Made by a program: the position numbers and the translations under genes. The notes beneath the pieces were generated by a model. The model saw nothing but the letters and a program-made list of their open reading frames with translations, was not told where the DNA came from and did no database searches. 64,000 bases of DNA from Tricholoma matsutake (taxonomy: Eukaryota; Basidiomycota; Agaricomycetes; Agaricales; Tricholomataceae), in assembly GCA_026075535.2 (NCBI GenBank), contig AP026541.1:10168001-10232000 (forward strand), read 5' to 3'. Of this stretch, positions 53,984 to 64,000 are shown piece after piece. Every line of letters begins with the position of its first letter. Within the stretch, counting starts at the first letter, position 1.

Positions 53984-55230
53984 ATGAATGCACTGCCCAA
54001 GATAGGCAGGTATAGAGTGGACAACACTTCCCAGAGCTCCATAGACTCCCTACACACTGTTCCTGAGACTCCCACTTTCAGTGTGCTGCCATTTTCGCTT
54101 AATGTGCCCCCTAGCGCCATTGACACATCTGAGTGCCTCGACACACTTGAAGGCAAAGTTACTGGGATGCATGTGCAAATGGACTCACTTAACTACCATT
54201 GAAGACTTCATTAGGACCCTACAGCTTAGTTCTATACCCAACATTTCCTCCTCTGCCACTCAGCATGTGCTCAACAACGATGCGCATCCAAGTGCACCCA
54301 ATGTGTGTGCCTTGATAAAACTGTGCGCCCCTGCCAAATTTAATGGTGCACATGCCCAGGGTCATGCCTTCTTCAACTCTTGTGAGTTATATATCAGTCT
54401 ACAGCCTGAACAATTTGTGGACGAGGCCGCAAAAATTTATTGGGCATTTACATACATGAAATCTGAGTGCGTCTGTACCTACGTGGACTGCATCCTACAC
54501 CAGACCAAGGAAACTGGCTCTTTGCCCTTCTCTACATGGGGGGATTTCTGAGCAGAGTTCACATGATACTTCTGCCCCCTCAATGAGCGCCAATGAGCTG
54601 TGACATGCCTTGAGTCATCCTCATACCATCAAGCACGCTGATTGGTGGACAACTACATCAATCAGTTTAGGGATTTGGTGGACACAGCAGGGTATGGGAG
54701 TGGGTTACCCATGGTGGTGAAGTTTTGATGTGGTCTCAACAGGGAAATTCAGGATCAGATTGCACAGATGTTGGAAGGGCGCCCTGCAGACGATAATATT
54801 TATGCTTGGTATGAGGCCACTTCCCTCTGTGATGAGAACCGACTCACAAATGCAGGATTTAATGTGGCCTTCCAGGCTCCCACCACCACTCATGCGCCCC
54901 AAGTCCTCAACCAAAACCCTCCTTGTCCTAATACTCTTCTTGTTCGACCCACTCCCACACTGGCCATGAGTGCCCCCGTACCAATGGATGTTGATACAGC
55001 CCACAGTCATGCATGCAGACTGGATCTCTGCTACCACTGTGGAGGGATTGGACACATGGCTAGAGCATGTCCCCATTGACAGGATATCCATATGCTCACA
55101 CCTGAGGGGCGATATGAACTCCTCCAGGACCTGTTGGCACTTGTAGATGTAGAGAAAGTGAAGGATCAGGTTGCAGAGGAGATCAAGTCAGAAGTTGTAG
55201 AGGAGCAGGATTTTTCTATTTGCAGTGAGT
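53984..55230 (+). pseudogene. G3 Gag
   Basis: Starts MNALPKIGRYRVDNTSQSS and includes APAKFNGAHAQGHAFFNSCE, LPFSTWGDF and MLEGRPADDNIYAWYEAT. The zinc knuckle is CYHCGGIGHMARACP. Compared with G2 Gag it carries TGA stops and frame breaks; many substitutions are of the CpG to TpG/CpA kind. Confidence 0.9.
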
Positions 55231-58200
55231 GAATTCACCCTCACTGCCTGTCCATAACCACTTTGAAGTTTTGTCAGTTGAATCCCCAGAGGATGAATCT
55301 AATTCCATGACTGTTCCCCTCTCTGACCCTTCAAAGTTGGCTGAAGATGTACCTACTTTTCCTATCTCTCCCTCCGCCTCACACCCCAAAATTAAATCAT
55401 GGGAGCACAAACTACCATGCAAATATATTGTTGCATCCACTCCCTCTACACATTCCTTGAGCCTAGCAATCGAACTACATACTACCGACACTGGACAGAT
55501 ACTTGGTGTCTCTGCACTCCTGGACTCTGGTGCGACTGGTCTCTTCATCGATGCCCATCTCGCACAACAACATCACCTGAGTACTCACTCCACTCTCATG
55601 TCCGATACCTGTTTATTGCGGATGGGTCCCCAAACAAAGCTGGTGCCATCTGAGAGGTTGTAGACCTGGTCCTCTGTTACAAAGATCATAGTGAGTGTGC
55701 CCTTTTTGCTGTCACTCAATTTGGAAAGCAGAAGGTGATCTTGGGCTATCCATGGTTGCAAGACCATAAGCCAGAGGTCAACTAGCATACTGGGGAGGTT
55801 TCCATCCTGCTGTTGCACTTGTTTCATGGAAGCCAGACAAGAACACCGTGGACAAAGGGCCTCAGTATGACACACTTGGAAGTGTTGTGCCTGATGTGGA
55901 GTTAGAGGGGGTTCCTGATCTGATGCCAGACTCAGATGATGATGAGGAGGAGCCAGAAGAAGTGGAGGAAGGTGATCAGATTTTCTATACTGTGATTCAT
56001 CCATTGCACGAGGTGTGTGCTACATTGAACATATCCCAATGCCTCGCCGAGGCCTTCCACAAAAACAATGCTGTTAAATCCTCTACTGATTCCTTGCTTC
56101 CTCATTTCCACGAGTTTGGGGATGTGTTCTCCAAGGAATTGTTTGACTCTCTCCCTGCGTGCAAGCTGTGGGATCATGCAATCAAACTCACCCCCAGCAC
56201 AACCCCTTCATCCTGCAAGGTCTATCCTTCTCTCCTGAAGAACAGCGACAGCTTGACCAGTTCATTGATGAGCACCTTGCCTCTGGACATATTTGACCAT
56301 CGAAGTCACCCATGGCCTCTCCCTTTTTCTTTGTCAAGAAGAAGGATGGCTCACTTTGACCGGTTCAAAACTACAGAAGGCTCAACGACATCATGGTCAA
56401 AAATTGCTACCCATTACCTCTCATCTCTGAACTTGTGAACCAGCTCCATGGAGCCCAATACTTCACCAAGCTCGATGTCCATTGGGGTTACAATAATGTG
56501 AGGATAAAGGAGGGAGATGAGTGGAAGGCAGCCTTTCATACCAACTATGGTCTTTTTGAACCGCTTGTCATGTTCTTTGGCCTTACTAATAGTCCTGCCA
56601 CCTTTCAGACCATGATGAGTGACATCTTCCATGACCTCATCCTCAAAGGCATTGTTTGTATCTATCTCAATGACATCCTCATCTTCACTCGCACAGTTGA
56701 AGAGCATCGTTGCATCATGCGCCTCGTCCTGGAACAACTTTGACAGTACAAACTCTACCTTTGTCATGACAAGTGCGAGTTTGAGAAGACCAAGATTGAG
56801 TACCTCAGCCTGATTATCTCAGAGGGTCAGGTGGAGATCGATCCTATCAAGGTGAATGAGGTCATGGCTTGGCCAACGCCCATGAACAAGAAAGAGGTGC
56901 AGTCTTTCCTGGGCTTCATCAATTTCTATTGGTGTTTTTTCTCACATCATGCACGACCACTGTTTGACTTGACAGGAAAGGAGGCATGGAGGTGGGATAA
57001 TGCACAACAGGAGGCATTTGAAAAGCTTAAGGAGATAGTCACTTCTTCTCCCATTCTTACCTTTGCTGATGATTTGTGCCCTTTTTGTGTAGAAGCTGAC
57101 AGTTCTGACTTTGCAATGGGTGCCATGTTGTCTCAGCAGTCTCCAGAGGACCAGAAGTGGCATCCTGTTGCATTCTACTCCAAAAGCCTTAGTGCTGTGG
57201 AGTGAAACTATGAGATCCATGCCAAGGAGACATTGGCAATAATGTGCACATAGTGTTGCCATGGCTCAAGCCACATTTTTTGCTATCTTGGGAAATAAAT
57301 TACGTACAATCACTAAAATATTTGAGGAGCTAGATCCCATCAAAAGCTGAGGGGTCTCCTGCCAATTCTAAGCAATCAGAGTAGCTGTTCCTGAGGTATT
57401 TAGGCAGCTTTGAAACAGCTCAAGCCAAGCCATTTTAAAGCCACCTGAATATCTCAGGAACCGCTTCTCCAATTGCTTAGAGTTGGCAGGAGACCCCTCA
57501 GCTTTTGATGGGATCTAGCTCCTCAAATATTTTAGTGATTTTATGTAATTTATTTCCAAAGATAGCAAAAATGTGGCTCAAGCCATGGCAACACTATGTG
57601 TGCACTCGAGGAATGGTGGCACTTCCTTGAGGGTGCCCAACACAAGGTGGAAATTTGGATGGATCACAAGAATCTGGAGTACTTTATGATGGCCAAGAAA
57701 TTGAACCGTCATCAAGCTCGTTGGTCCCTGTATCTATCCATATTTGACTTCTCCTTGCACCACCATCTGGGTTGCAGCATGGGGAAGACTGATGCCCCCT
57801 CCCAATGTGCAGACCATGGGGATGGCAGCAATGACAATCAAGACATTGTGTTGTTGCAGCCAGACCTGTTCACCATCTGGGCATTGGAAGGCATTGCACC
57901 CCAGGGTGAGGAGTGGGACATCCTACATGACATTTGTCACACAAACTGTAGCAGTTTACATGAGGATGCTGTTGCCCAAGCTGTTAAAGAACTGAGGAAG
58001 GGATCCACCCTTTCCTTGCATGCAGCAGGGTGGGCTGGAATGGAGGACTTGTTGTATTTCAGGGATCACATCTATGTCCCCATCACCATGACTCACAGAT
58101 TGCTGGTCATCCTGGATGCTGGAAGACCTTGGAGCTCACTCCATGGAATTATTGGTGGCCACAAATGTCACAGCTTATTGGTCAGTATTGTCATACTTGT

Positions 58201-59330
58201 GACCTTTGCTTATGCACCAAGATTCCTCGTCGCAAACCCATTGGCAAGCTACACCCTCTTCCTGTTCCAGAGAGTCATTGGGATGTTGTCAGTGTCGACT
58301 TTGTGGTGGAGTTGCCAGAGTCGAATGGGTTTGATGTGGTGATGTGCACAGTTGATTCAGCAGGGAAACACATTACATGGACTTCCTGGCACTTTCCTTT
58401 CTGACCGTGGCCCTCAGTTCATGGCAGAGTTCACTTGCAAGCTGTACTGACTTCTGGGGATCAAACTCCTTGCTTCAACTGCCTATCACCCACAAACTGA
58501 TGGCCAGACTGAGCAAGTCAACCAGGAACTGGAGCAGTACATCCGCATCTTTGTCAATGAGCACCAGGACAATTGGGACGATCTTCTCCCTTGGCCGAGT
58601 TTGGATACAACAACCATGTCCATGCTTCCACTCAACAGACCCCTTTCCTCTTAGACACTGGATGACATCCACGCATGGGATTTGAACCTCGCCAAACTCC
58701 CTCACACATCGAGACAGTGAATGAGTTCACAGAACACATGTGGGATAGCTTGGAGGAGGCAAAGGCAGTCTTAGCAAAGGCGAAGGACAACATGGCGTGC
58801 TTTTACAACCAACACTATTCTCCGGCCCCTCAGTACCAGATTGGTGATTGAGTTTATCTTGACTCCAGTGACATCTCCACCACACATCCCTCCAAGAAAC
58901 TCACCCATTGCTTTCTGGGACCTTTCCCCATTGTCAAGTGTGTTGGAATGCATGCCTATCATCTGCGCCTCCCAGCCTCCATGTCCAGACTCCACCCAGT
59001 CTTCCATGTCATCAAACTCCTTCCAGCTCCCCCAGATCCATTCCCAGGATGCCATTCATGTCCACCTTTGCCACCTACAATGATTGAGAGAGAACCCCAG
59101 TATGAAGTCGAGTCAATCTTGGACAGCCAGTTGCATTGAGGAAAACTCCAGTATTTGGTGCACTGGAAGGGTTATGGGTATGAGGAGAACTCATGGGTTG
59201 AGGAGTCCAATGTGAATGCCCTCAGTTAGTCAAGGAATTCCACCGATGGCACACTGCTGCACTGGGTTGCATTCAAGTCACTGACTTTGGTCATATGCAA
59301 TTTCAAATGCATCGGGGTGATGCATCCTAG
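55229..59330 (+). pseudogene. G3 pol with chromodomain, split by a foldback element
   Basis: Protease (SALLDSGATGLFID near 55520), the acidic linker, reverse transcriptase with [13 protein letters not shown] and YLNDILIF (YLDD changed to YLND), and RNase H (FLGFINFYWCF, FCVEADSSDFAMG) up to 57246. After the foldback the RNase H resumes ([27 protein letters not shown]). Integrase remains show CHTCDLC, SVDFVVELPESNG, FLTV in place of FLSD, and TAYHPQTDGQTEQVN in a broken frame. The chromodomain is near 59100-59230 ([30 protein letters not shown]). It is inactive: the catalytic Asp of reverse transcriptase and the second integrase Asp region are changed. Confidence 0.88.
57247..57600. mobile_element. 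Foldback element (354 bp) inside G3 pol
   Basis: Two inverted arms of about 130 bp (57247-57378 and 57468-57600) begin CACATAGTGTTGCCATGG and flank a middle of about 90 bp. It has no coding capacity. A single arm sits at the same pol position in G1 (27727-27841). The target duplication is unclear, at most 2 bp. Confidence 0.88.
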
Positions 59331-59341
59331 AGGGGAGGTGA

Positions 59342-60200
59342 TGTAGGGGGACTAGAGAGTGCCCTAAGTGTTTCTCTAATTTTCTGTGTTCATCCCACAT
59401 TTTTCCCAGTCTTAGTTCCTTCTATTTTGCATTTTCGATGATTTTCCCTTATTTTATTATTTATTTTCCATTTTTTGGCTTGTGTGTGCATGTTGACACT
59501 TTATATTCAGAGGCAGAGTCCCCTTCTGATGTTTCCCATGATCTGCAATCAATCTACATTAATCTGTGCACTTATCTCCACTTTTTCTATTTTTATACTA
59601 CTATTTGATTTTGCCTATCTTCACATATACTGGACATTGGCAAAGGGTTCCTTAGAGTTTTATCTTCAGATTCCCCTTTGCTAAGGTAGATCTCATTCAG
59701 AATTAACTTGATCACATGAAATGGGTGACATTTCAACAGACTTCTGCTGAAGTTTCTTCACAGCACATTATCAAAAAACTCCTTCCCACAGAGTTATTTA
59801 AACCATACTATTCCAGGTGCTAATGAATTTACAATATGAAAAACTTGACTGTGGAAGCTGCCATTAAGTTTCTCATAATGAGAACTTCGGGATGTGACAA
59901 CATGGTCACAGCAGCCAGACTCAATGCTCACAAACCTAATGGTGACTTAAACTCACCACTTTTGGAGAAAGTGAAGTGACATATCTTTAGATAAGATGTT
60001 TTTAAACATTTCTGTGGGGCCACAATTCTCGAGGTGTCATCTAGCCAAATGGTAATTATGATTTGGAGAATGTCACCCATTTCACATGATCAAGTTAATT
60101 CTGAATGAGATCTACCTTAGGTGTGCCTGAATTACCTGTACTATGTAGTAACATATTAACTTTGGATTCCCCTTTGCTAGAGGCTAAGGTTGCCTTTATA
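59342..60200 (+). repeat. G3 3' LTR containing a MITE
   Basis: TGTAGGGGGAC at 59342 to GGTTGCCTTTATA at 60200. The LTR sequence is interrupted at 59684-60117 by a TA-flanked MITE. The CCTTTGCTA/GGTGTGCC junction matches the uninterrupted G2 LTR (CCTTTGCTAGGTGCACC). Confidence 0.9.
59684..60117. mobile_element. 434 bp MITE with TA target duplication
   Basis: Terminal inverted repeats of about 49 bp start AGGTAGATCTCATTCAGA and differ at only a couple of bases. TA lies on each side (59682-59683 and 60118-60119). The empty site is known from the G2 LTR. TA duplications and long repeats fit a Tc1/mariner-derived MITE. It has no coding capacity. Confidence 0.9.
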
Positions 60201-61640
60201 ACCATGATCTGAGCATGCAGAAGATGTCTCATATATTTCAGTCTGTAAGAGTTCACTGCAGAATAAACGAATAAAATGTACAACATATTCAATTTTTAGC
60301 ACAGACCCATGAATTTTTGCATGGTCCCAGCAATTCTTAATGGTTGACACCTCAACCTGTCTCCATGCCATGCATGCCATCAGCATTCCTTCCATCAAAT
60401 TAATTTTATAAATGTTGCGTTCCCCTGCCTCATCCCTCTCGATCGTGCAAAGGCAAAATTCTTGGTGGTAGCAAGCCTTAAAACACCTAATAATCCCTGC
60501 ATCAAGTGGCTGGACAAATGAGGTCATATTGGGTTCAAAGTGCAAGAGGTGAATGTTCCATGGCTGATATTGAATGTCATGGCCCAAGAAATTGTCAAGT
60601 GTGAGACAGATATGCTGGTTCTCATTGTGCATTTTTATGTCAAAATCCTTAATATATCTGTGGCGGATAACTTAATCAGCCAGTTTCTGACAGAGGTAGA
60701 AAATAGTTTGCTTACTCTTCAAACAACTTGGAGGTCATCCAAGCCTTCTTACTAATAGAAACCATGCTCAGCAGGGCTCTGCTTTTTGAAGCAGTGTGGC
60801 TTTTTTGCCTTACCAATATACATTGGTGGTAAGCACTCACTTCCATCTGTGTTACACATAAAGAGCATTGTAATCCTAAATTTCTCTTTTTTTCTTCCAG
60901 CCATCTGTGTCAAAGCAAGCCCTCAATCTGGTTGTGCACTGCCACAATCATCAATTTATTATGTAAAAGTTTAATGTCAATCGACTCACAATGGAAATAA
61001 GCCACTTTCGTCAGCATTCCACTGATCTTTGTGTTCTGCTTCTACAGCCTCGATATCAACTGACCCTGCCTCCCCATGTTGACGTCTCTCCTTGTAACCA
61101 TATGCCTTACAGAATGGGGCAATCCAACCATCTCCAAGGATGCATTCTGCTTCAGGGACATTGAAATGTTCTTCAAACTTGAGTCACTTGACTTTCAACA
61201 TTGGACCATTGACAGTCTCTCTCTTCCCCTCCATGTGCTTCACCCAGAGATTAAGGGCCCTCTCAACCCCAATGAGGAATCCATTGATGCCAGGTGACCC
61301 AATTTGGTGTGAACTGACTGGATGGTCAAAAAATGACTAGTGACAAATACATCATTCTAACTAATCTATCTTATCTAAAGAGTTGTCTGATTGGCCAGAT
61401 AATTTTGAGATCAATGTCAGCAAACAGGGCAGAGTCTCTCTATAGAATGACTAGGCTACATATCAACTTGGTCATTTCAAGACTTTTGCCTGTGCAGCAA
61501 CATCATATCATACCATATCCACAATCATTTGCACATGATTTGCATAACTTTCCCTCTCCCCACCATCATTGTGCCCCATAAATGGAGTCAACAATGTCAA
61601 CAGACAATCATTGAATGGATGAACATGCCCAATCTATGAC
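60201..61640 (-). pseudogene. Tigger/CENP-B-type transposase, N-terminal and DDE part
   Basis: On the minus strand: NVPEAECILGDGWIAPFC and RRQHGEAGSVDIEAVEAEHK near 61170-61040 (second DNA-binding helix-turn-helix), WNADESGLF near 61010 (first catalytic Asp), KKAWMTSKLFEE near 60740, LTLDNFLGHDIQYQPWNIHL near 60590 (second Asp), FEPNMTSFVQPLDAGIIRCF near 60530, and TIKNCWDHAKIHG near 60330. These are the ordered motifs of a pogo/Tigger DDE transposase. The C-terminus is cut at 60201 by G3 and found again at 53591-53521 and 48195-47615. Many stops show decay. The extreme N-terminus could not be placed. Confidence 0.75.
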
Positions 61641-62836
61641 CTACATGGTATCTCCAGCTTCTCCCTTGCATGGCCCACGGTTGACCATGGGGCATGCAGC
61701 ATAGCACAGCTATGGAACAAGAACTTGGTGTGCCCCTCTCTCTCCATGCTTTATAATATGTGCACCATGCAGTGTATGGATCAATTTTATTCTCACATAT
61801 AGCTATCTCTAAAGCCATCTTTCAGCCAATGAGTCCACCTATCTATGCAAATCAACTTCCTTGGTAACATTCACCCTCATCCATTCACTATGCAACACTG
61901 CCTTGCATGCAGCAATTAACTGGCCTATTTGAACTCAGAGAAGGGAGATCTCGCCCTGTGCAATTGTGTCAATGGCTTAAAGTACATTATCCATTGATTT
62001 AACACACATATATCAGCTTCACAACTCTCATCTAAAACACAGTTCATTACTGCCCCTGATACCAAACCATGGCACTCAAATCCCACATTCAAAGATGATT
62101 GACCTCTGAGTCTAATTCCCTATGAACGACCCTCAAAATGCTCAACCATCCAAATGTAAACCACAGCATGATGGGAGGTGATGGAAGGATGCAGTTAACA
62201 TGCCAGAGGGTTCCAGTACATCACAGAATCAATCCATATTATTACCATGATGCTGACCACCATCTTCCAGGCCAGTTCAAACTTGACAAAGTGACACACT
62301 TCATTGTGGAAATTGTGTGGTGGGGAGTTCCGAGTTTTCAATTTATTGAGACAAGGTATTGTCAATCTGAGCTTGCTGGATGTCTCATCTGATCTATTTG
62401 TATGGTGTTTGCCAAAGAAATCTATTTTTATTTTTGTCTGATCAGTTTTCCCAAGCTCCTTTTGTGTCTGCTCTTTTTTTTGGCTTGTTGACAGGGAATC
62501 AGTCATGGACCAACCACCCATCCAACATGGTAGTCAAGGCTGGTGCAATATACTTTTTTTTTTGGCTCGTGACTCTTTTATTATGTGTGTCTTTATTTGG
62601 GTTGCACCTGCTATTGGAGTGTGGATCTCAGGCTGTTGTGACACAACCTCCTTTTCTTGGTCTCATTGCTTGCTCTCGTTGATTGTCATGACCAATTACA
62701 ATCCAGTGGTGTTTTTTTTTTTACCCCAAACTTTTCCTTGTGTGTGTTTAACTTTCAGTAGCTCACAGGGTGAGGAGGTAGCACACATGTTTGTCATGGA
62801 ATGAGATGCTCTGAAATGGCAGTCAATCTGTGGGGT
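61641..62836. other. Non-genic stretch left of the last hAT-type element
   Basis: No gene recognised on either strand. It may hold the upstream end of the Tigger element. Poly-T runs near 62470, 62555 and 62712 are present. Confidence 0.4.
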
Positions 62837-64000
62837 TAGTGCTTGAGGGTCCAGTCCATAAGACTGGAAAAAGACCGGAACCATAACTGAACTTAACCGC
62901 AAGAGACCAAACTGTTGGTCTTGGTCGATCCAAAATGGCCTTCAGTCCAGTTAGCAGTTGATACTTATTTAAAAGTCACAAAAACAGATCAAAGACCAGT
63001 CTCAACCAGTCTCAACCGGTCTTTTCGTACCCACAAATAACTATATATTTATCTTCCTAAATACTGAAATTACATATACATATGTAACAATGAGAGGGTG
63101 GATGCCCCAAGAATAAGTGGGGGGGTCTGGGTTTATGTATCTTTAAAGTCATTGTACATGTTTGTCTTAGTTGTACATGTTTGTTTACAGTAAATGAACA
63201 CACATCAATGTGTTTGTTTGTAATTACAAACAATCATGCAACCATCAACTGGTGCCACATCACCACCCTGGTCCACAACCATGACCATGCAAACCAATGA
63301 ACACAAAGCAGGGGGCCCAAATGATGCTAGTTCATCATTTGGGCCCCCTAGGGTATGTTTTTATAGTTTATTTCTTCTTTCTTTTGCTAACTACCTGTCT
63401 TTCTTCATTTTTAGGTTTTTGCATCTTGATAACAACACCAGCACAAGACCAGCTGCAAAGTGGGCCCAAACAATGCTTGTTGTCATTTGGGCCTTATGGT
63501 ATGTTTTTTTATATAGTTGATTTATTTCTCTTACTTCTGATAAAGACCTAACAATGGACACACCCACTTATGGAGGACGACACAAGACAATGAGAATGAA
63601 TGATGAACACCAGGGATGATGAACAGTGGGGGCAGCAGTGAGTGGGGACGATGACCAGTGGGGACAACAATGAACACCAGGGATGACAAACAGAAGGCAG
63701 GACAAACACCAGGGATGACAACCAGCAGGGACAACAAACAGCGGGGGCAGCAGTGAGTGGGGATGACAACCAGCAGGGATAACGACAACTAGCACAGATG
63801 ACAACTAGCATGGACAACAACTAGCGCAGATGACAACTAGTGCAGACAATGACAACTGGCATGGATGACTGTTAAGTTCTGAGTTTGAGAGAGGAGATGT
63901 TGGATTTCTGGTTGTACCCGGATGGTAGGAGTTGAAAGGGAAGAGTCAGATGGAAGTGGGATTCCAATGGAAGTCTGAGGCGGGGGTTGGAACAGAAAGG
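62837..64000 (+). mobile_element. hAT-type family B element, runs off the right edge
   Basis: It starts TAGTGCTTGAGGGTCCAG and follows the same motif order as 3819-5402: GACCGG-rich subterminal part, AT-rich segment, GCATGCAACCATCAAC, the GGGCCC-flanked palindrome (63310-63352) and TAGGGTATGTTTTTATAG. The 63590-63860 part is an imperfect minisatellite of GGGATGACAACCAGCA-like units. The right end is outside the window. Confidence 0.75.
63590..63870 (+). repeat. Imperfect minisatellite, GATGACAAC(C/T)AGCA-like units
   Basis: About a dozen degenerate units of 12-30 bp (GGGATGACAA, CCAGCAGGGA, GATGACAACTAGC) in one direction, inside the family B element. Minus-strand open frames over it are composition artefacts. 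Confidence 0.7.

Larger units (their letters stand above)
53592..60200 (+). mobile_element. Chromovirus G3 (Tf1/sushi-type Ty3), full length, decayed
   Basis: Plus-strand relative of G2. The 5' LTR is at 53592-53953 and the 3' LTR at 59342-60200, the latter enlarged by a MITE. The target duplication is ACCAC (53587-53591) and ACCAT (60201-60205), four of five bases equal. It is inserted in the Tigger gene. A foldback element interrupts pol at 57247-57600. CpG is strongly reduced and many stops are present. A polypurine tract GAGGGGAGGTGA precedes the 3' LTR. Confidence 0.92.

Noticed and set aside
63531..63820. Cys/Pro-rich minus-strand proteins
   Set aside because: They arise from an imperfect minisatellite inside a hAT-type element.

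Overview
The window reads as nuclear DNA of a filamentous basidiomycete, most likely an Agaricomycete. Its genes carry many short (about 50-100 bp) introns. The host proteins I recognise are of mushroom type: UstYa/DUF3328 proteins, a fungal GNAT acetyltransferase, a fungal seven-TM protein, CKS1 and an insulinase. The repeats are also typical: Plavaka/DUF6830, Tf1/sushi-type chromoviruses, Copia, Helitron and pogo/Tigger. About four fifths of the sequence is transposon-derived and most of that is mutated. I cannot name the species.

Layout. 1-9.1 kb: a gag fragment of an LTR element entering from the left edge (minus strand), a decayed Plavaka transposase (minus) split by a 1.58 kb hAT-type element, and a short zinc-knuckle remnant. 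9.2-14.2 kb: a gene island holding a seven-TM protein (-), UstYa-1 (+), a GNAT acetyltransferase (-) and UstYa-2 (+), arranged as two divergent pairs. 15.3-20.1 kb: a decayed Helitron (HUH Rep plus Pif1-like helicase) split by a 465 bp hAT-type MITE. 21.0-23.9 kb: a Copia gag-integrase region cut off by hAT-type remnants. 24.6-27.1 kb: unidentified minus-strand coding-like debris. 27.1-30.5 kb: chromovirus G1 (-), internally deleted. 30.5-36.1 kb: GGT microsatellites, a second hAT-type MITE carrying a 2.39 kb LTR element whose single main protein is not a polymerase, a tRNA-like SINE head, and short repeats. 36.2-42.2 kb: chromovirus G2 (-), nearly complete, with matching 423 bp LTRs and a 5 bp target duplication. 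44.8-48.2 kb: a second gene patch with an N-terminally truncated insulinase pseudogene (+) and an intact CKS1 (-). 47.6-61.6 kb: one Tigger-type transposase gene (-) opened by two later insertions, a 5.3 kb DNA transposon with 8 bp target duplications and chromovirus G3 (+, 6.6 kb). 62.8 kb to the end: another hAT-type element running off the window.

How it fits together. The cellular genes sit in two small islands inside a nested transposon landscape, and several layers can be ordered: Tigger, then the 5.3 kb element and G3, then a TA-flanked MITE inside G3's LTR. Repeats have lost CpG. Differences between paired LTRs are almost all CpG to TpG/CpA, and several in-frame TGA stops look like mutated CGA. 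G1 and G3 share a foldback insertion at the same pol position, so they descend from one source copy; G2 lacks it. The two UstYa-like genes with a GNAT and a membrane protein could be part of a secondary-metabolite locus, but no precursor or core enzyme is visible here.
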